A stretch of DNA of 64,000 bases from Burkholderiales bacterium. Lineage in GTDB: Bacteria > Pseudomonadota > Gammaproteobacteria > Burkholderiales > Burkholderiaceae_C. The stretch spans positions 1 through 64,000 of the forward strand of contig JAGWTR010000011.1 in assembly GCA_028868855.1 (NCBI GenBank), read 5' to 3'. Below the pieces are notes generated by a model. It did not search any database and was not told the origin of the DNA. It saw only the letters and a list, made by a program, of their open reading frames with translations. The translations under genes and the position numbers were made by a program. This document shows, piece after piece, positions 7,215 to 19,260 of the stretch (positions are counted from its first letter, which is position 1; the number at the start of each line of letters is the position of its first letter).

Positions 7215-9744
7215 TGCGGGGCACGACCACGAGGGCCACCAACATGGTGAGCACGGTGAGCATCAGCACGGATCGATGCACGAAGGGTGCGATCACGATC
7301 ACACTGCTGCGACATCCACTGCGCCTGCGACGGCAGAACAAGCGCTGACCGATCCGGTGTGCGGCATGCCCGTCACGACGGCATCACCGCACAAGCAGGA
7401 ATACGCTGGCAGACCGTATTACTTTTGCAGCAGCAACTGCCTGGGCAAATTCAGCAAGGAGCCCCAGCGCTATATCGAGCCAAAATCGAGCGTCGCGCAC
7501 ACCCATGCGCAAAATCACGCGCACCATCATGCGCCAGCGCCATCTGCATCGACCAGTGGCCCGGTTGCGGCAGTGGCACCAGGCACGGTCTACACCTGCC
7601 CGATGCATCCTCAGATTCGCCAGGGCCGTCCCGGCAATTGCCCGATCTGCGGCATGAACCTGGAGCCCTTGCTCCCCAGCGTGGGCGAAGAAGACAACCC
7701 CGAATTGCGCTCGATGACGCAGCGTTTCTGGTTCTCACTGGTCCTGACCGTGCCTTTGCTGATGATGGCGATGCACGAGTTCTTCCCCTTTAACCTGGCT
7801 GCCTGGCTTGACGAGGTGGTCGATGGCTTGGCCACCCAGCTTGGCTGGCCGCACCTGCTCAAGGTCAGTTGGTCGCAATGCGTGCAAGCCTTGCTGGCCA
7901 CGCCGGTGGTGCTGTGGGCCGGTTGGCCCTTCTTTGCTCGCGGGTGGCGCTCGTTCGTGACCTGGCAGCTCAATATGTTCAGCCTGATTGCGATCGGCAT
8001 CGGCGCAGCCTACCTGTTCAGCGTCTATGCGATCTTGCTGCCCGATTCGCTGCCGCCAGCCTTTCTGACCGAGCACGGCCTGCCGCTGTACTTCGAGGCC
8101 GCTGCCGTGATCGTGACCCTGGTCCTGCTGGGGCAAGTGCTGGAGTTGCGGGCCCGTTCGCGCACCAACTCAGCCATCAAGGATCTGTTGGGCCTGGCGG
8201 CCAACACGGCCATCCGCATCGCTGCCGATGGCACGGAAGCTGAGGTGCCGTTGGAGCAAGTCGTGGTGGGGGACACCTTGCGTGTCAAGCCGGGCAGCAA
8301 GGTGCCGGTAGACGGAGTGGTGCTGGATGGCAAGTCCAGCATCGACGAGTCCATGATCACGGGCGAGCCCATCCCGGCTGAGAAGGTGCCTGGAAGCAAG
8401 GTCACCGGGGCCACGGTCAACCAGACGGGCTCGTTCACCATGCGCGCGGAGCGTGTCGGGTCCGAGACGTTGCTGGCACGCATTGTCCAGATGGTGGCCG
8501 AAGCAGGGCGCTCACGGGCACCCATCCAGAAGCTGGCCGATCAGGTGTCGGGCTGGTTCGTGCTGTCGGTGCTGGGCATCGCCCTGGTGGCGGCGCTGGT
8601 CTGGGCTACGTTCGGGCCAGCCCCCGCGCTGGCCAATGCGCTGGTGGTCGCGGTGTCGGTGCTGATCATTGCCTGCCCATGCGCATTGGGTCTGGCCACG
8701 CCCGTGCCCATCATCGTGGGTGTGGGCCGCGGCGCCAAAGAGGGCGTGCTCATAAAGGATGCCGAAGCCCTGGAGTTGATGGAAAAGATCGACACCTTGG
8801 TGGTGGACAAGACCGGCACCTTGACGGAGGGCAAGCCAACGGTTCAGACCGTGGTGGCCGCCAACGGGTTCGATAAACAGCGGGTGCTGGCCTGGGCGGC
8901 GAGCCTGGAAAAGCTCAGCGAGCACCCACTGGCCACGGCCATCGTGGGCCGTGCACAAGCCGATGGCGTGGCGCTGGCAGCGGTCTCTGGCTTTGATGCG
9001 GTGACCGGTCAAGGCGTGCGCGGGGTCATCGACGGCCAGACGGTGTTGTTGGGCAATGCGCGTTTGCTGGCCTCTGCGCAGGTGGACACTTCATCCGTCG
9101 ACAAGGAGGTGGAAGCCTTGCGCCTTCAGGGGCAGACCGTGATGTACCTGGCCTCAGGCTCGAAGCTGGCAGGTTACGTGGGCGTGGCAGACGCCATCAA
9201 GGCCTCCACGGCACAAGCGATTGCGATGCTCAAAGCCTCGGGCGTTCGCATCGTCATGCTCACGGGCGACAACCCGGTGACCGCCGCTGCTGTGGGCAAG
9301 CTCCTGGGGCTGGATGACGTCAAGGCGGGCGTGATGCCCGAAGACAAGTACAAGCACGTCAAGGCCTTGCAGGACCAGGGGCGCATTGTGGCCATGGCCG
9401 GTGATGGCGTGAACGATGCGCCGGCACTCGCCCAGGCCAATGTCGGGATCGCCATGGGCACCGGCACCGATGTGGCCATGAGCAGCGCGCGCATCGTGCT
9501 GGTCAAGGGCGACTTGCGCGGCATTGCCAAGGCGCGTGAGTTGAGCCAGGCCACGATGCGCAACATTCGTCAGAACCTGTTTTTTGCCTTCATCTACAAC
9601 TTCCTGGGCGTGCCGCTCGCCGCTGGCGTGCTGTATCCCTTCCTGGGCATCTTGCTCAGCCCCATCGTGGCCAGCGCGGCGATGGCGCTCAGTTCGGTCT
9701 CGGTGATCGGCAATGCCCTGCGCTTGCGTTCGACCAAGGTATGA
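7147..9744 (+). CDS. heavy-metal P1B-type ATPase (copper-type) with His-rich tail, YHS and metal-binding domains
   Basis: An 865-residue pump. Residues 1-55 are a His-rich tail. Residues about 68-115 are a YHS domain ([16 protein letters not shown]). Residues about 148-178 are a heavy-metal-binding domain (YTCPMHP..CPICGMN). These replace the usual HMA domains. The membrane part has the Cys-Pro-Cys ion motif (C510-P511-C512), which indicates Cu(I)/Ag(I) in P1B-1 pumps. The phosphorylated Asp is D554 in DKTGTLT; the TGEP actuator loop, the SEHPLA ATP site, MLTGDN and GDGVNDAP hinge are all present. It probably moves Cu(I) from cytoplasm to periplasm, where the small His/Met-rich proteins and the RND pump would take over. 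Confidence 0.93.
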   Translation: MTSEQPTSKAPSDLHAHHHHGGDAGHDHEGHQHGEHGEHQHGSMHEGCDHDHTAATSTAPATAEQALTDPVCGMPVTTASPHKQEYAGRPYYFCSSNCLGKFSKEPQRYIEPKSSVAHTHAQNHAHHHAPAPSASTSGPVAAVAPGTVYTCPMHPQIRQGRPGNCPICGMNLEPLLPSVGEEDNPELRSMTQRFWFSLVLTVPLLMMAMHEFFPFNLAAWLDEVVDGLATQLGWPHLLKVSWSQCVQALLATPVVLWAGWPFFARGWRSFVTWQLNMFSLIAIGIGAAYLFSVYAILLPDSLPPAFLTEHGLPLYFEAAAVIVTLVLLGQVLELRARSRTNSAIKDLLGLAANTAIRIAADGTEAEVPLEQVVVGDTLRVKPGSKVPVDGVVLDGKSSIDESMITGEPIPAEKVPGSKVTGATVNQTGSFTMRAERVGSETLLARIVQMVAEAGRSRAPIQKLADQVSGWFVLSVLGIALVAALVWATFGPAPALANALVVAVSVLIIACPCALGLATPVPIIVGVGRGAKEGVLIKDAEALELMEKIDTLVVDKTGTLTEGKPTVQTVVAANGFDKQRVLAWAASLEKLSEHPLATAIVGRAQADGVALAAVSGFDAVTGQGVRGVIDGQTVLLGNARLLASAQVDTSSVDKEVEALRLQGQTVMYLASGSKLAGYVGVADAIKASTAQAIAMLKASGVRIVMLTGDNPVTAAAVGKLLGLDDVKAGVMPEDKYKHVKALQDQGRIVAMAGDGVNDAPALAQANVGIAMGTGTDVAMSSARIVLVKGDLRGIAKARELSQATMRNIRQNLFFAFIYNFLGVPLAAGVLYPFLGILLSPIVASAAMALSSVSVIGNALRLRSTKV

Positions 9745-9751
9745 GGAACTC

Positions 9752-10636
9752 TTGAGCACCAACTTGAAGCCCAGAAAGTCCCCCACCGCAGTGAAGGCTG
9801 CGGTCGCCGGTCGCCAGGCAGTGCTTGTTGATGAAGCCAAGGAACTGACGAAAATGGTCAGTGCGCCCAAGACGCATGCGACGGGCGATCATCAAAGTCT
9901 GGCGGAGTAGCGCCAGATCTTCAAGGGCGCTGATCACGCGTTCCTGTGGAAGCCCAAGCTGCGCATTCCCGACATCTACGAAAACGCGGCCAACCAGAAA
10001 GCCTTCGCGCGACTGCTCGACGCTTGTGACTGCTGTGGCCAACCTGCTGTACTTCATCCACCCCACGCTGGTCTCCCCCGTCAACACCGCCATCGTTCGA
10101 GGCAACAACGCCGTGACGGGGGCCAATGTCAAGCTCGGGCGGTGGGACCTTTACCTGTCCATGCGAGAAGGTTTGGTTCGGCTTAACCAGACGCACCGGC
10201 AACAGCTGTCGAATGACCTGGGGGCGCTGGCTGGTTTGATGTTCGATGTGGGCAATGGCCGTTATGCCGCCCCGCCCAGGTTGGACGACCCGGATGCCAT
10301 GGCGCAATGCAGGGCGCTTTGGGAAGCCGATCTCAACAAAGTGCGCGAGGAATCGTCCGCAGCGCAAAAGCAGTGGCAGCGTGATGCGGAAGGCGATGCC
10401 ACGCACACGGACATTCAGGGGCGCTTGAGGGACTTGGATGACCGTGGCCGTGCTTACGGCAGTGGTCGGCTGGGCGATGGCTGTCTGGCTGATTTGCCCG
10501 CGAGTGTGAGCACCCGAGGCGATGCGGTGCGGCTCATCGACGTGATCTGGCTGGAGAACAATTGGCCAGGCCTGCGTTCAGCCGTGTGTCCGAGCTGGGG
10601 CATTGGCATCTGCGCCAGATCGTGAACATTTGCTAG
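9752..10636 (+). pseudogene. broken gene of unknown family (internal stop, two compensating frameshifts)
   Basis: A GAGG site precedes TTG 9752, which opens a frame reading LSTNLKPRKSPTAVK onward. A TAG interrupts it at 9908-9910, after which the same frame continues with RQIFKGADHAFLWKPKLRIP and IYENAANQKAFARLLD. Near 10015-10025 the coding signal moves to another frame (VANLLYFIHPTLVSPVNTA, LGRWDLYLSMREGLVR, LSNDLGALAGLMFDVG). Near 10565 it returns to the first frame and ends as RVSELGHWHLRQIVNIC before TAG at 10634. These pieces suggest a single protein of about 290 residues that has decayed. The family was not recognised. Confidence 0.55.
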
Positions 10637-10663
10637 ATTGAAGCGGCGCGCGGCGACTCAACG

Positions 10664-10692
10664 TTCTACAGGCTCGCCGTGTACACTATAAA
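10664..10692 (+). promoter_or_regulatory. possible promoter in the 10637-10886 gap
   Basis: TATAAA at 10687-10692 is a good -10 hexamer. The hexamer 17 bases upstream, TTCTAC, is a weak -35. It could serve the membrane-anchored protein at 10887 and tadA. Nothing else was recognised in the gap apart from an A-rich stretch near 10760-10800. Confidence 0.3.
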
Positions 10693-10886
10693 TCGCGTAA
10701 TGGCTGTCGCTTGGCCGGCAACCATCGTTGCAATCACCGCCTTCCAGCGTCGGTCAAAAAGACGGTAGAAATAAATCTTGGAACATCAAAAACCTAGTGT
10801 TTATGGGGCTCTCAAGGCGCCGGAAATGATCGAGTGGGAATGACCTGGGTCATGTGTTGAACTGAAGGGGTCAAAAGGAGCACTTG

Positions 10887-11788
<902 letters not shown>

Positions 11789-11808
11789 GGCGCTGCTTCA
11801 ATGCGTTT

Positions 11809-12930
<1,122 letters not shown>

Positions 12931-12948
12931 GAGAGGTTCCTGGCCGAC

Positions 12949-14634
12949 TTACATGCCGGCGTAGTTCGGACCGCCGCCGCCTTCAGGCGTGACCCAGACG
13001 ATATTCTGGGTGGGGTCCTTGATGTCACAGGTTTTGCAATGCACACAATTCTGGGCATTGATTTGCAAGCGATCTGTGTTGTCTTCGTTTTTCACGAATT
13101 CATACACGCCAGCCGGGCAGTAGCGCGACTCCGGGCCAGCGTACTTGGCTAGGTTGATCGCCACCGGCACCGAGGCGTCTTTCAGGGTCAAGTGCGCCGG
13201 TTGATGCTCTTCGTGGTTGGTGTTGGACACGAACACCGAGCTCAGGCGATCAAAGGTGATCTTGCCGTCAGGCTTGGGGTAAGCGATCTGCGCGCACTGG
13301 GCGGCCGGCTTGAGCTTGGCGTAATCGGGGATGGCGTTGTGGATGGTCCACGGTGCGGCCTTGAAGCCCAGGCGGGGCAGCAGCCACTGTTCGATACCAG
13401 TCATGATCGAGCCGACATACAGGCCCTTCTTGAACCACTGCTTGAAGTTGCGCGAGGTGTCGAGGTCGTCCCTCAGCCAGCTCTTTTCAAACGCGGCAGG
13501 GTAGGCGCTCAGTTCGTCGTACTGGCGACCGGCAACCACAGCGTCAAACGCGGCTTCGGCGGCCAGCATGCCCGACTTGATCGCGGCGTGGCTACCTTTG
13601 ATGCGTGCCGCATTCAGGTAACCCGCATCGCAGCCAACCAGCGCACCGCCGGGAAACACGGTCTTGGGCAAGCTCAGGATGCCGCCGGCCGTGATGGCCC
13701 GCGCCCCATAGCTGATGCGCTTGGCGCCTTCCAGGTATTGCTTGATGCTGGGGTGGGTCTTCCAGCGCTGCATTTCCTCGAAGGGGCTGAGGTACGGATT
13801 CTGGTAGTCCAGGCCGGTGACGAAGCCCAGTGTGACCTTGTTGTCTTCCAGGTGGTACATGAACCCACCGCCGTAGGTTTGCGCGTCCATCGGCCAGCCG
13901 GCGGTATGAATCACCAGGCCCGGCTTGTGCTTGGCGGGGTCGATTTCCCACAGTTCTTTGATGCCCAGTGCGTAGCTTTGCGGATCCTTGCCTGCATCGA
14001 GCTTGAACTTGCTGATCAGTTGCTTGCCCAGATGGCCGCGCGCGCCTTCAGCAAAGATGGTGTACTTGGCCAGCAACTCCATGCCGAGTTGGAAGTTGTC
14101 GGTGGGTTCGCCCGCCTTGTTGATGCCCAGATTGCCGGTGGCCACGCCCTTGACCGAGCCATCGTCGTTATAGAGCACTTCGGCGGCGGCAAAACCCGGG
14201 AATATTTCGACGCCCAGGCCTTCGGCCTGTTCGGCCAGCCACTTGACCACATTGCCCAGGGCGACGATGTAGTTGCCTTCGTTGTGGAAGTTGTTGGGAA
14301 TCAGGAAGTCGGGGGTGCGCATGGCACCGGTTTCCGTCAGGAAGAGCACGTCGTCGCGCGTGACGGGCTGGTTCAGCGGGGCGCCCAAATCCTTCCAGTT
14401 GGGGAAAAGTTCGGTGATGGCGCGAGGGTCCATGACGGCGCCCGACAGAATGTGAGCGCCAGGCTCAGAGCCTTTTTCGAGCACGCAGACGGAAACCTCC
14501 TTGCCTTTTTCGGCCGCCAATTGCTTGAGGCGGATGGCGGTGGCCAAGCCGCCTGGGCCGGCACCGATCACGACAACGTCGTACTCCATCGATTCGCGTG
14601 GGCCGTATTGGGCAAGGATTTCCTGGGGCGTCAT
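12949..14634 (-). CDS. electron transfer flavoprotein:ubiquinone oxidoreductase
   Basis: A 561-residue membrane-associated flavoprotein that passes electrons from acyl-CoA dehydrogenases, via ETF, to ubiquinone. The N-terminus has the FAD dinucleotide-binding motif ([19 protein letters not shown], residues about 21-39). The C-terminus has the 4Fe-4S cysteines (NCVHCKTCDIKDPTQNI), preceded by CPAGVYEF, another conserved Cys. Length and domain order match bacterial and mitochondrial ETF-QO. The genes around it are for acyl-CoA and keto-acid metabolism. A TTGACA element upstream may be its promoter. Confidence 0.96.
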   Translation of the reverse strand: MTPQEILAQYGPRESMEYDVVVIGAGPGGLATAIRLKQLAAEKGKEVSVCVLEKGSEPGAHILSGAVMDPRAITELFPNWKDLGAPLNQPVTRDDVLFLTETGAMRTPDFLIPNNFHNEGNYIVALGNVVKWLAEQAEGLGVEIFPGFAAAEVLYNDDGSVKGVATGNLGINKAGEPTDNFQLGMELLAKYTIFAEGARGHLGKQLISKFKLDAGKDPQSYALGIKELWEIDPAKHKPGLVIHTAGWPMDAQTYGGGFMYHLEDNKVTLGFVTGLDYQNPYLSPFEEMQRWKTHPSIKQYLEGAKRISYGARAITAGGILSLPKTVFPGGALVGCDAGYLNAARIKGSHAAIKSGMLAAEAAFDAVVAGRQYDELSAYPAAFEKSWLRDDLDTSRNFKQWFKKGLYVGSIMTGIEQWLLPRLGFKAAPWTIHNAIPDYAKLKPAAQCAQIAYPKPDGKITFDRLSSVFVSNTNHEEHQPAHLTLKDASVPVAINLAKYAGPESRYCPAGVYEFVKNEDNTDRLQINAQNCVHCKTCDIKDPTQNIVWVTPEGGGGPNYAGM

Positions 14635-14689
14635 CGTGCTTCCTTATGCTGGGCGGATGAATGTTGTTGTGCTTTGAACCAAGTCCATG

Positions 14690-14722
14690 ATTCTAAAACG
14701 TGATGCGCCACCATTTTGTCAA
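14690..14722 (-). promoter_or_regulatory. candidate promoter for the ETF:ubiquinone oxidoreductase gene
   Basis: On the minus strand a perfect -35 TTGACA (14717-14722) is followed by TTTAGA (14692-14697, 19-base spacing), which overlaps TAGAAT (14690-14695, 21-base spacing). The spacing is long for a standard sigma-70 promoter, so the -10 assignment is uncertain. It lies about 56 bases upstream of the start codon. Confidence 0.4.
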
Positions 14723-14875
14723 AAAGACATGGGCCGCTCGAAAGTCCTGCCAAGGAGATGAAAACACCCGATGTCCGGCGCTGTTTGCGCGGTGGGATCT
14801 GGTGCGCTACATGCTAAGGTTGTCCTCATCGAAAACGATCCAATCTGTCCCGAGACTTGTAGAGGAAAGACAACA

Positions 14876-15661
14876 ATGAGCTACAACATTGACTTGGCGG
14901 GCCGCGTGGCCCTGATCACTGGCGCCTCCAGTGGGCTGGGTACCCAGTTCGCCCTGACTCTGGCCCAGGCCGGCGCGGCGGTGGTGCTGGCTGGCCGCCG
15001 CGTGGAGTTGCTCAAAACCTTGCGTTCGGAAATTGAAGCCGCTGGGGGTGATGCCCATGTGGTGGGCATGGATGTGACGGACCTCAACAGCATCCGGGCG
15101 GCGGTCGCCCATGCTGAAACAGAGGTGGGGGCCATCGACATCTTGATCAACAACTCTGGCGTGAGCACCACCGAACGTTTGCAGGACGTGACGGCCGAGA
15201 GTTATGACCATGTCTTCAACACCAACACGCGCGGTGCTTTTTTCACGGCTCAGGAAGTGGCCAAGCGGATGTTGGCGCGCGCCACGGGGTCGGCGCCAGG
15301 CACGTTCACCGGCGGGCGGATCGTCAACATCGCATCGGCAGCGGGCTTGCGCACCGTGCCCATGATTGGGGTGTATTGCATGAGCAAGGCGGCCGTGGTT
15401 CACATGACCAAGGTGATGGCTGCAGAGTGGGGGCGTTTTGGCATCACCACCAATGCCATTTGCCCTGGGTATATCGAAACCGAGATCAACAAGCATCACC
15501 TCAACAGTGAAGCTGGGCAGAAATTGATCAACATGCTGCCGCGCAAACGGGTGGGTCAGCCCCACAACTTGGATGCGTTGATCGTGACCTTGTGTGCGCC
15601 GCAAAGTGATTTCATCAATGGCGCGATCATTTCTGCCGACGATGGCATTGCTGCCGCTTGA
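14876..15661 (+). CDS. short-chain dehydrogenase/reductase (SDR) family oxidoreductase
   Basis: A 261-residue cytoplasmic NAD(P)-dependent oxidoreductase. ATG 14876 follows AGAGGAAAGACAAC; the frame is open upstream but without a good ribosome site. The Rossmann motif TGASSGLG (residues about 14-21), NNSG in the central sheet, the catalytic Ser in IVNIASAAG and Tyr/Lys in YCMSK are all present, as in classical SDRs. Arg in AGRR after strand two favours NADPH. The C-terminal half includes a substrate loop around GYIETEINKHH. The gene is followed 12 bases later by a thioesterase, so both may act on the same acyl-CoA. Exact substrate is unknown. Confidence 0.88.
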   Translation: MSYNIDLAGRVALITGASSGLGTQFALTLAQAGAAVVLAGRRVELLKTLRSEIEAAGGDAHVVGMDVTDLNSIRAAVAHAETEVGAIDILINNSGVSTTERLQDVTAESYDHVFNTNTRGAFFTAQEVAKRMLARATGSAPGTFTGGRIVNIASAAGLRTVPMIGVYCMSKAAVVHMTKVMAAEWGRFGITTNAICPGYIETEINKHHLNSEAGQKLINMLPRKRVGQPHNLDALIVTLCAPQSDFINGAIISADDGIAAA

Positions 15662-15673
15662 GCTTGGTGCGAC

Positions 15674-16141
15674 ATGCGACTGGATATTCCTGAACACAAG
15701 ATCCTCGTGCACGAGGTGTCCTTGCCTGTCTACTGGGGCGACATGGACGCCTTGGGGCACGTCAACAACACCGTGTACTTTCGCTACATGGAGCAGGTGC
15801 GCGTCTCGTGGATCACGTCCATCGGGGGGCCTGTGAACCACGGGACCGACGGGCCGGTGATTGCCAATACCTTTTGCAATTTCTACCGTGAACTCGAATT
15901 CCCGGCACAGTTGCGGGTCAAGTTGTATGTGGCCAGCCCCGGCCGCACCAGTTTCGACACCTATGTGACCATGGAGCGCGACGACGGTGATGGCGAAATC
16001 TGCGCGGCCGGTGGGGCCACCTTGGTCTGGGTGAGTCAACCCGAAGGACGGCCCGTGCCCTTGCCCCCTTATTTGCGAGCCATTGTGGGTGGCGCACAGG
16101 GCCTGCCTGGCAGCGACACGCCGCCGGCATTGCCCGCCTAA
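15674..16141 (+). CDS. hotdog-fold acyl-CoA thioesterase (YbgC/4-hydroxybenzoyl-CoA thioesterase type)
   Basis: A 155-residue cytoplasmic enzyme. The segment VYWGDMDALGHVNNTVYFRY carries the conserved Asp-x-Asp/His pattern of the YbgC/FadM subfamily, in which the first Asp acts in thioester hydrolysis. Length is normal for a single hotdog domain, with a short variable tail after residue about 138. The gene follows the SDR by 12 bases and probably belongs to the same transcript. Its substrate acyl chain cannot be read from the sequence. Confidence 0.85.
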   Translation: MRLDIPEHKILVHEVSLPVYWGDMDALGHVNNTVYFRYMEQVRVSWITSIGGPVNHGTDGPVIANTFCNFYRELEFPAQLRVKLYVASPGRTSFDTYVTMERDDGDGEICAAGGATLVWVSQPEGRPVPLPPYLRAIVGGAQGLPGSDTPPALPA

Positions 16142-16267
16142 GTCCATTTTCCAAGCCATTTCTCTGGATTTTTGAGGGCGTCCCGGTGTACGCTGCCAAT
16201 GTTGCAGTGCAGCGAAGCTGGGTCAGCGGTGCTGTACTGAGTCAACCCATGCACAAGGAGTGATTGG

Positions 16268-16975
16268 ATGAACAAGGTCTATCCCGACGCCGCCAGCGCA
16301 CTGGCCGGAGTCGTCAAAGACGGGCAATTGATGGCCGTGGGAGGCTTCGGCCTTTGCGGCATTCCCGAAGCGCTGATCGATGCCTTGCAGGCGTCGGGCG
16401 TCAAGGATTTGACGGTGATCTCAAACAACGCCGGGGTCGATGGATTCGGCCTGGGCAAGTTGCTCAACACGCGTCAGATCAAGCGGATGATTTCAAGCTA
16501 CGTGGGCGAGAACAAGGAGTTCGAGCGCCAGTACCTCAGCGGTGAGCTGGAACTTGAATTCACGCCTCAGGGCACCCTGGCTGAAAAGCTTCGTGCGGGC
16601 GGGGCGGGCATCCCGGCCTTTTTTACCAAGACGGGTGTGGGTACGCTGGTGGCCGAAGGCAAGGAAACGCGCGAGTTCGATGGAGAAACCTACGTGATGG
16701 AGCGTGCGCTCTTGCCGCAGGTGTCTCTGGTCAAGGCCTACAAGGCTGACAAGTCGGGCAACCTGATTTTTCGCCGCACGGCGCGCAACTTCAACCCGGC
16801 CGTTGCGATGGCAGGCAAGCTCACCGTCGTCGAGGTGGAGCACATCGTGGAAGTCGGCGACATCGACCCGGATGAGGTGCATTTGCCAGGCATCTACGTG
16901 CACCGCATCGTGCACAACCCCCATCCCGAGAAACGGATTGAAAAGCGCACCCTCACTGAAAAGGCAGGAGCTTGA
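16268..16975 (+). CDS. 3-oxoacid CoA-transferase subunit A
   Basis: A 235-residue alpha subunit of a two-gene CoA-transferase (SCOT/AtoDA/PcaIJ group), which moves CoA between succinyl-CoA or acetyl-CoA and a 3-oxoacid such as acetoacetate. The family glycine-rich loop [11 protein letters not shown] (residues about 22-32) is present, as are [14 protein letters not shown] and [23 protein letters not shown] lies just upstream of the ATG. The stop overlaps a possible TTG and lies 2 bases before the subunit B ATG. Acetoacetate is the likely substrate but adipate-pathway use is not excluded. Confidence 0.93.
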   Translation: MNKVYPDAASALAGVVKDGQLMAVGGFGLCGIPEALIDALQASGVKDLTVISNNAGVDGFGLGKLLNTRQIKRMISSYVGENKEFERQYLSGELELEFTPQGTLAEKLRAGGAGIPAFFTKTGVGTLVAEGKETREFDGETYVMERALLPQVSLVKAYKADKSGNLIFRRTARNFNPAVAMAGKLTVVEVEHIVEVGDIDPDEVHLPGIYVHRIVHNPHPEKRIEKRTLTEKAGA

Positions 16976-16977
16976 CC

Positions 16978-17625
16978 ATGGCCTGGACGCATGAACAGAT
17001 GGCGGCACGCGCCGCCCAAGAGTTGCAAGACGGCTTCTATGTCAATCTGGGCATTGGCTTGCCCACGCTGGTGGCCAACCATGTGCGCCCCGACATCGAG
17101 GTCTGGCTTCAGTCCGAGAATGGCATGCTGGGCATCGGCCCGTTCCCCACGGAAGATGAGGTCGATGCCGACCTCATCAACGCTGGAAAACAGACGGTGA
17201 CCTGCATTCCCGGTTCTTCTATTTTTGGATCCCACGACAGCTTTGCCATGATTCGCGGCGGCAAGATCAACCTGTCCATCCTGGGGGCCATGCAGGTCAG
17301 CGAGCATGGCGACCTGGCCAACTGGATGATTCCGGGCAAGATGGTCAAAGGCATGGGCGGTGCCATGGACCTGGTGGCCGGTGTGGCACGTGTGGTGGTG
17401 TTGATGGAGCACAGCGCAAAAAATGGCGAGCACAAGCTGTTGCAGAACTGCACGCTGCCCTTGACCGGCTTGGGCGTGGTTGACCGCATCATCACTGACC
17501 TGTGCGTGCTGGATGTCGGCGAGGGTGGTTTCACCTGCGTGGAACTGGCGCCAGGCGTGACCCTTGAAGAGGTCCGCACCAAGACAGGGGCCCATGTGCA
17601 CCTGTCGCATCTGACCACCCCATGA
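16978..17625 (+). CDS. 3-oxoacid CoA-transferase subunit B
   Basis: A 215-residue beta subunit. ATG 16978 is chosen because CAGGAG ends 7 bases before it; an in-frame TTG at 16972 is the alternative. The catalytic Glu that forms the glutamyl-CoA thioester is E47 in [20 protein letters not shown] and [17 protein letters not shown] are typical. Together with subunit A it allows ketone bodies or other 3-oxoacids to enter acetyl-CoA metabolism, which fits the neighbouring thioesterase, SDR and ETF:ubiquinone oxidoreductase genes. Confidence 0.94.
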   Translation: MAWTHEQMAARAAQELQDGFYVNLGIGLPTLVANHVRPDIEVWLQSENGMLGIGPFPTEDEVDADLINAGKQTVTCIPGSSIFGSHDSFAMIRGGKINLSILGAMQVSEHGDLANWMIPGKMVKGMGGAMDLVAGVARVVVLMEHSAKNGEHKLLQNCTLPLTGLGVVDRIITDLCVLDVGEGGFTCVELAPGVTLEEVRTKTGAHVHLSHLTTP

Positions 17626-17728
17626 GCGTGGCCGTGGGGCCTGCTTAATTTGGCAGGCCGCAGTTCACTCCGTGCGTAAGCTGCTGGCGCTGATCGAGGG
17701 CACCGTGGGCGTCTGAGACAATCCCGCC

Positions 17729-19204
17729 ATGAACTGGATCGCCTGGATATTGCTCGCCCTGAATCTTGTGCTGTTGCTGTGCCTGCTGGGGCTGGCCCTG
17801 CGGCGTCGGGACGATGGCCTTGTGACGCTCATGCAGGGCATTGGCGACGAACTCAAGAACGAGGTGCGCACCCGCACCGATCAGGTCGATCGAAACCTGC
17901 GCGACGAGGTGGCACGCAGCGCCGCGGGCACCCGCCAGGAGTTGGGGTCGACCCTGGCCAACTTCCAGCAAACCCTGCTAGCGCAACAAGGCGATGTCAT
18001 TCGCACGCAGAACGAACAACTCGACAGTTTTCGGGTGCAACTGGCCCAGATGCAGCAGGCCTTGAGCGATACCTTGCGCCAGACCACCACCACGCTGGCC
18101 GAGCAAGCCCACGCCACCCGAGAGGCCCAGGAATCCGCTTTCAAACGGTTCTCTGACACTTTGAGCGAACAGCTACGGCAGTTGTCGGATGCCAATGAAC
18201 GCCGATTGATCGAGGTGCGCACCACGGTTGAAACGCGCTTGCTGGCCTTGCAACAGGACAACGAAAAGAAGCTCGAACAAATGCGCCAGACCGTGGACGA
18301 AAAGCTCCATGCCACGCTGGAAGCGCGGCTGGGCGAGAGCTTCAAGCAGGTCGCCGAGCGGCTGGAGTTGGTCCATCGCGGGCTGGGCGAAATGCAGCGT
18401 CTGGCCAGCGATGTGGGCTCGCTCAATCGCGTGCTCAACAACGTCAAGACGCGCGGTATTTTTGGCGAGGTCCAACTGGCCGGTTTGCTGGAGCAGGTAT
18501 TCACGCCCGAGCAATATGCGGTCAACGTGGAGACGGTGCCGGGCAGTGGCGCACGGGTGGAATTTGCCATTCGCCTGCCGGGGCGCGGTGCGCCGGATTC
18601 GGCGCCCTTGTGGCTGCCTCTGGATGCTAAATTTCCGCGTGAAGACTATGAGCGCCTGCTCGATGCGCAAGACCGCGCCGATGTGGCCGCAGTCGATGTG
18701 GCGGCCAAGGCCATCGAGCAGCGCCTGCGCCAGGAGGCCCGAACCATTAGCGAGAAATACCTGGCTCCGCCGTTCACGGCGGACTTTGCCATCTTGTTCG
18801 TGCCCACCGAAGGGCTCTACGCCGAGGCCTTGCGCCGCCCCGGTTTGTTCGAGGCCCTGCAGCGCGAACACCGTGTGATGCTGGCGGGTCCGACGACCTT
18901 GCTGGCGCTGCTCAACAGTCTGCAGATGGGCTTCAGAACACTGGCGCTGGAAAAGCGCTCATCGGAAGTCTGGCAAGTGCTGGGGGCGGTCAAGACCGAA
19001 TTCATGAAGTTTGGCGACGTTCTCGCCAAGACTCGCAAGAAGCTCGACGAGGCCAGCAACACGATTTCATCGGTCGAGACCCGAACGAGGGTCATGGGGC
19101 GTGCGCTTAAGCAGGTGGAGACCATGCCTGAGGCGCAAGCGCAGATATTGCTGCCCCAAGACCCAGGCGCTGAGTTAGAGCCGGAGCCTGATTCAGCACC
19201 CTGA
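17729..19204 (+). CDS. rmuC: DNA recombination protein RmuC
   Basis: A 491-residue protein. Residues about 3-22 are a hydrophobic N-terminal anchor. Residues about 30-220 are a long charged coiled coil (many Gln, Glu, Arg and Leu heptads). Residues about 230-420 are the RmuC core with GIFGEVQLAGLLEQV, LPLDAKFPREDYERLL and FVPTEGLYAEAL. RmuC limits inversions and rearrangements between repeats and is predicted to have a nuclease-like fold. Length is typical (450-500). It converges with hemH. Confidence 0.95.
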   Translation: MNWIAWILLALNLVLLLCLLGLALRRRDDGLVTLMQGIGDELKNEVRTRTDQVDRNLRDEVARSAAGTRQELGSTLANFQQTLLAQQGDVIRTQNEQLDSFRVQLAQMQQALSDTLRQTTTTLAEQAHATREAQESAFKRFSDTLSEQLRQLSDANERRLIEVRTTVETRLLALQQDNEKKLEQMRQTVDEKLHATLEARLGESFKQVAERLELVHRGLGEMQRLASDVGSLNRVLNNVKTRGIFGEVQLAGLLEQVFTPEQYAVNVETVPGSGARVEFAIRLPGRGAPDSAPLWLPLDAKFPREDYERLLDAQDRADVAAVDVAAKAIEQRLRQEARTISEKYLAPPFTADFAILFVPTEGLYAEALRRPGLFEALQREHRVMLAGPTTLLALLNSLQMGFRTLALEKRSSEVWQVLGAVKTEFMKFGDVLAKTRKKLDEASNTISSVETRTRVMGRALKQVETMPEAQAQILLPQDPGAELEPEPDSAP

Positions 19205-19260
19205 ATTTCTTCCTCTCTTGCGCGTCGAACACTTTGTTCGCAATAGGCCTGCCAGAGACG

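Noticed and set aside
19205..19260. Hairpin between rmuC and hemH (TTGCG..CGCAA with inner GAAC/GTTC)
   Set aside because: The stem is interrupted and there is no T-run on either strand, so it is not called a terminator.
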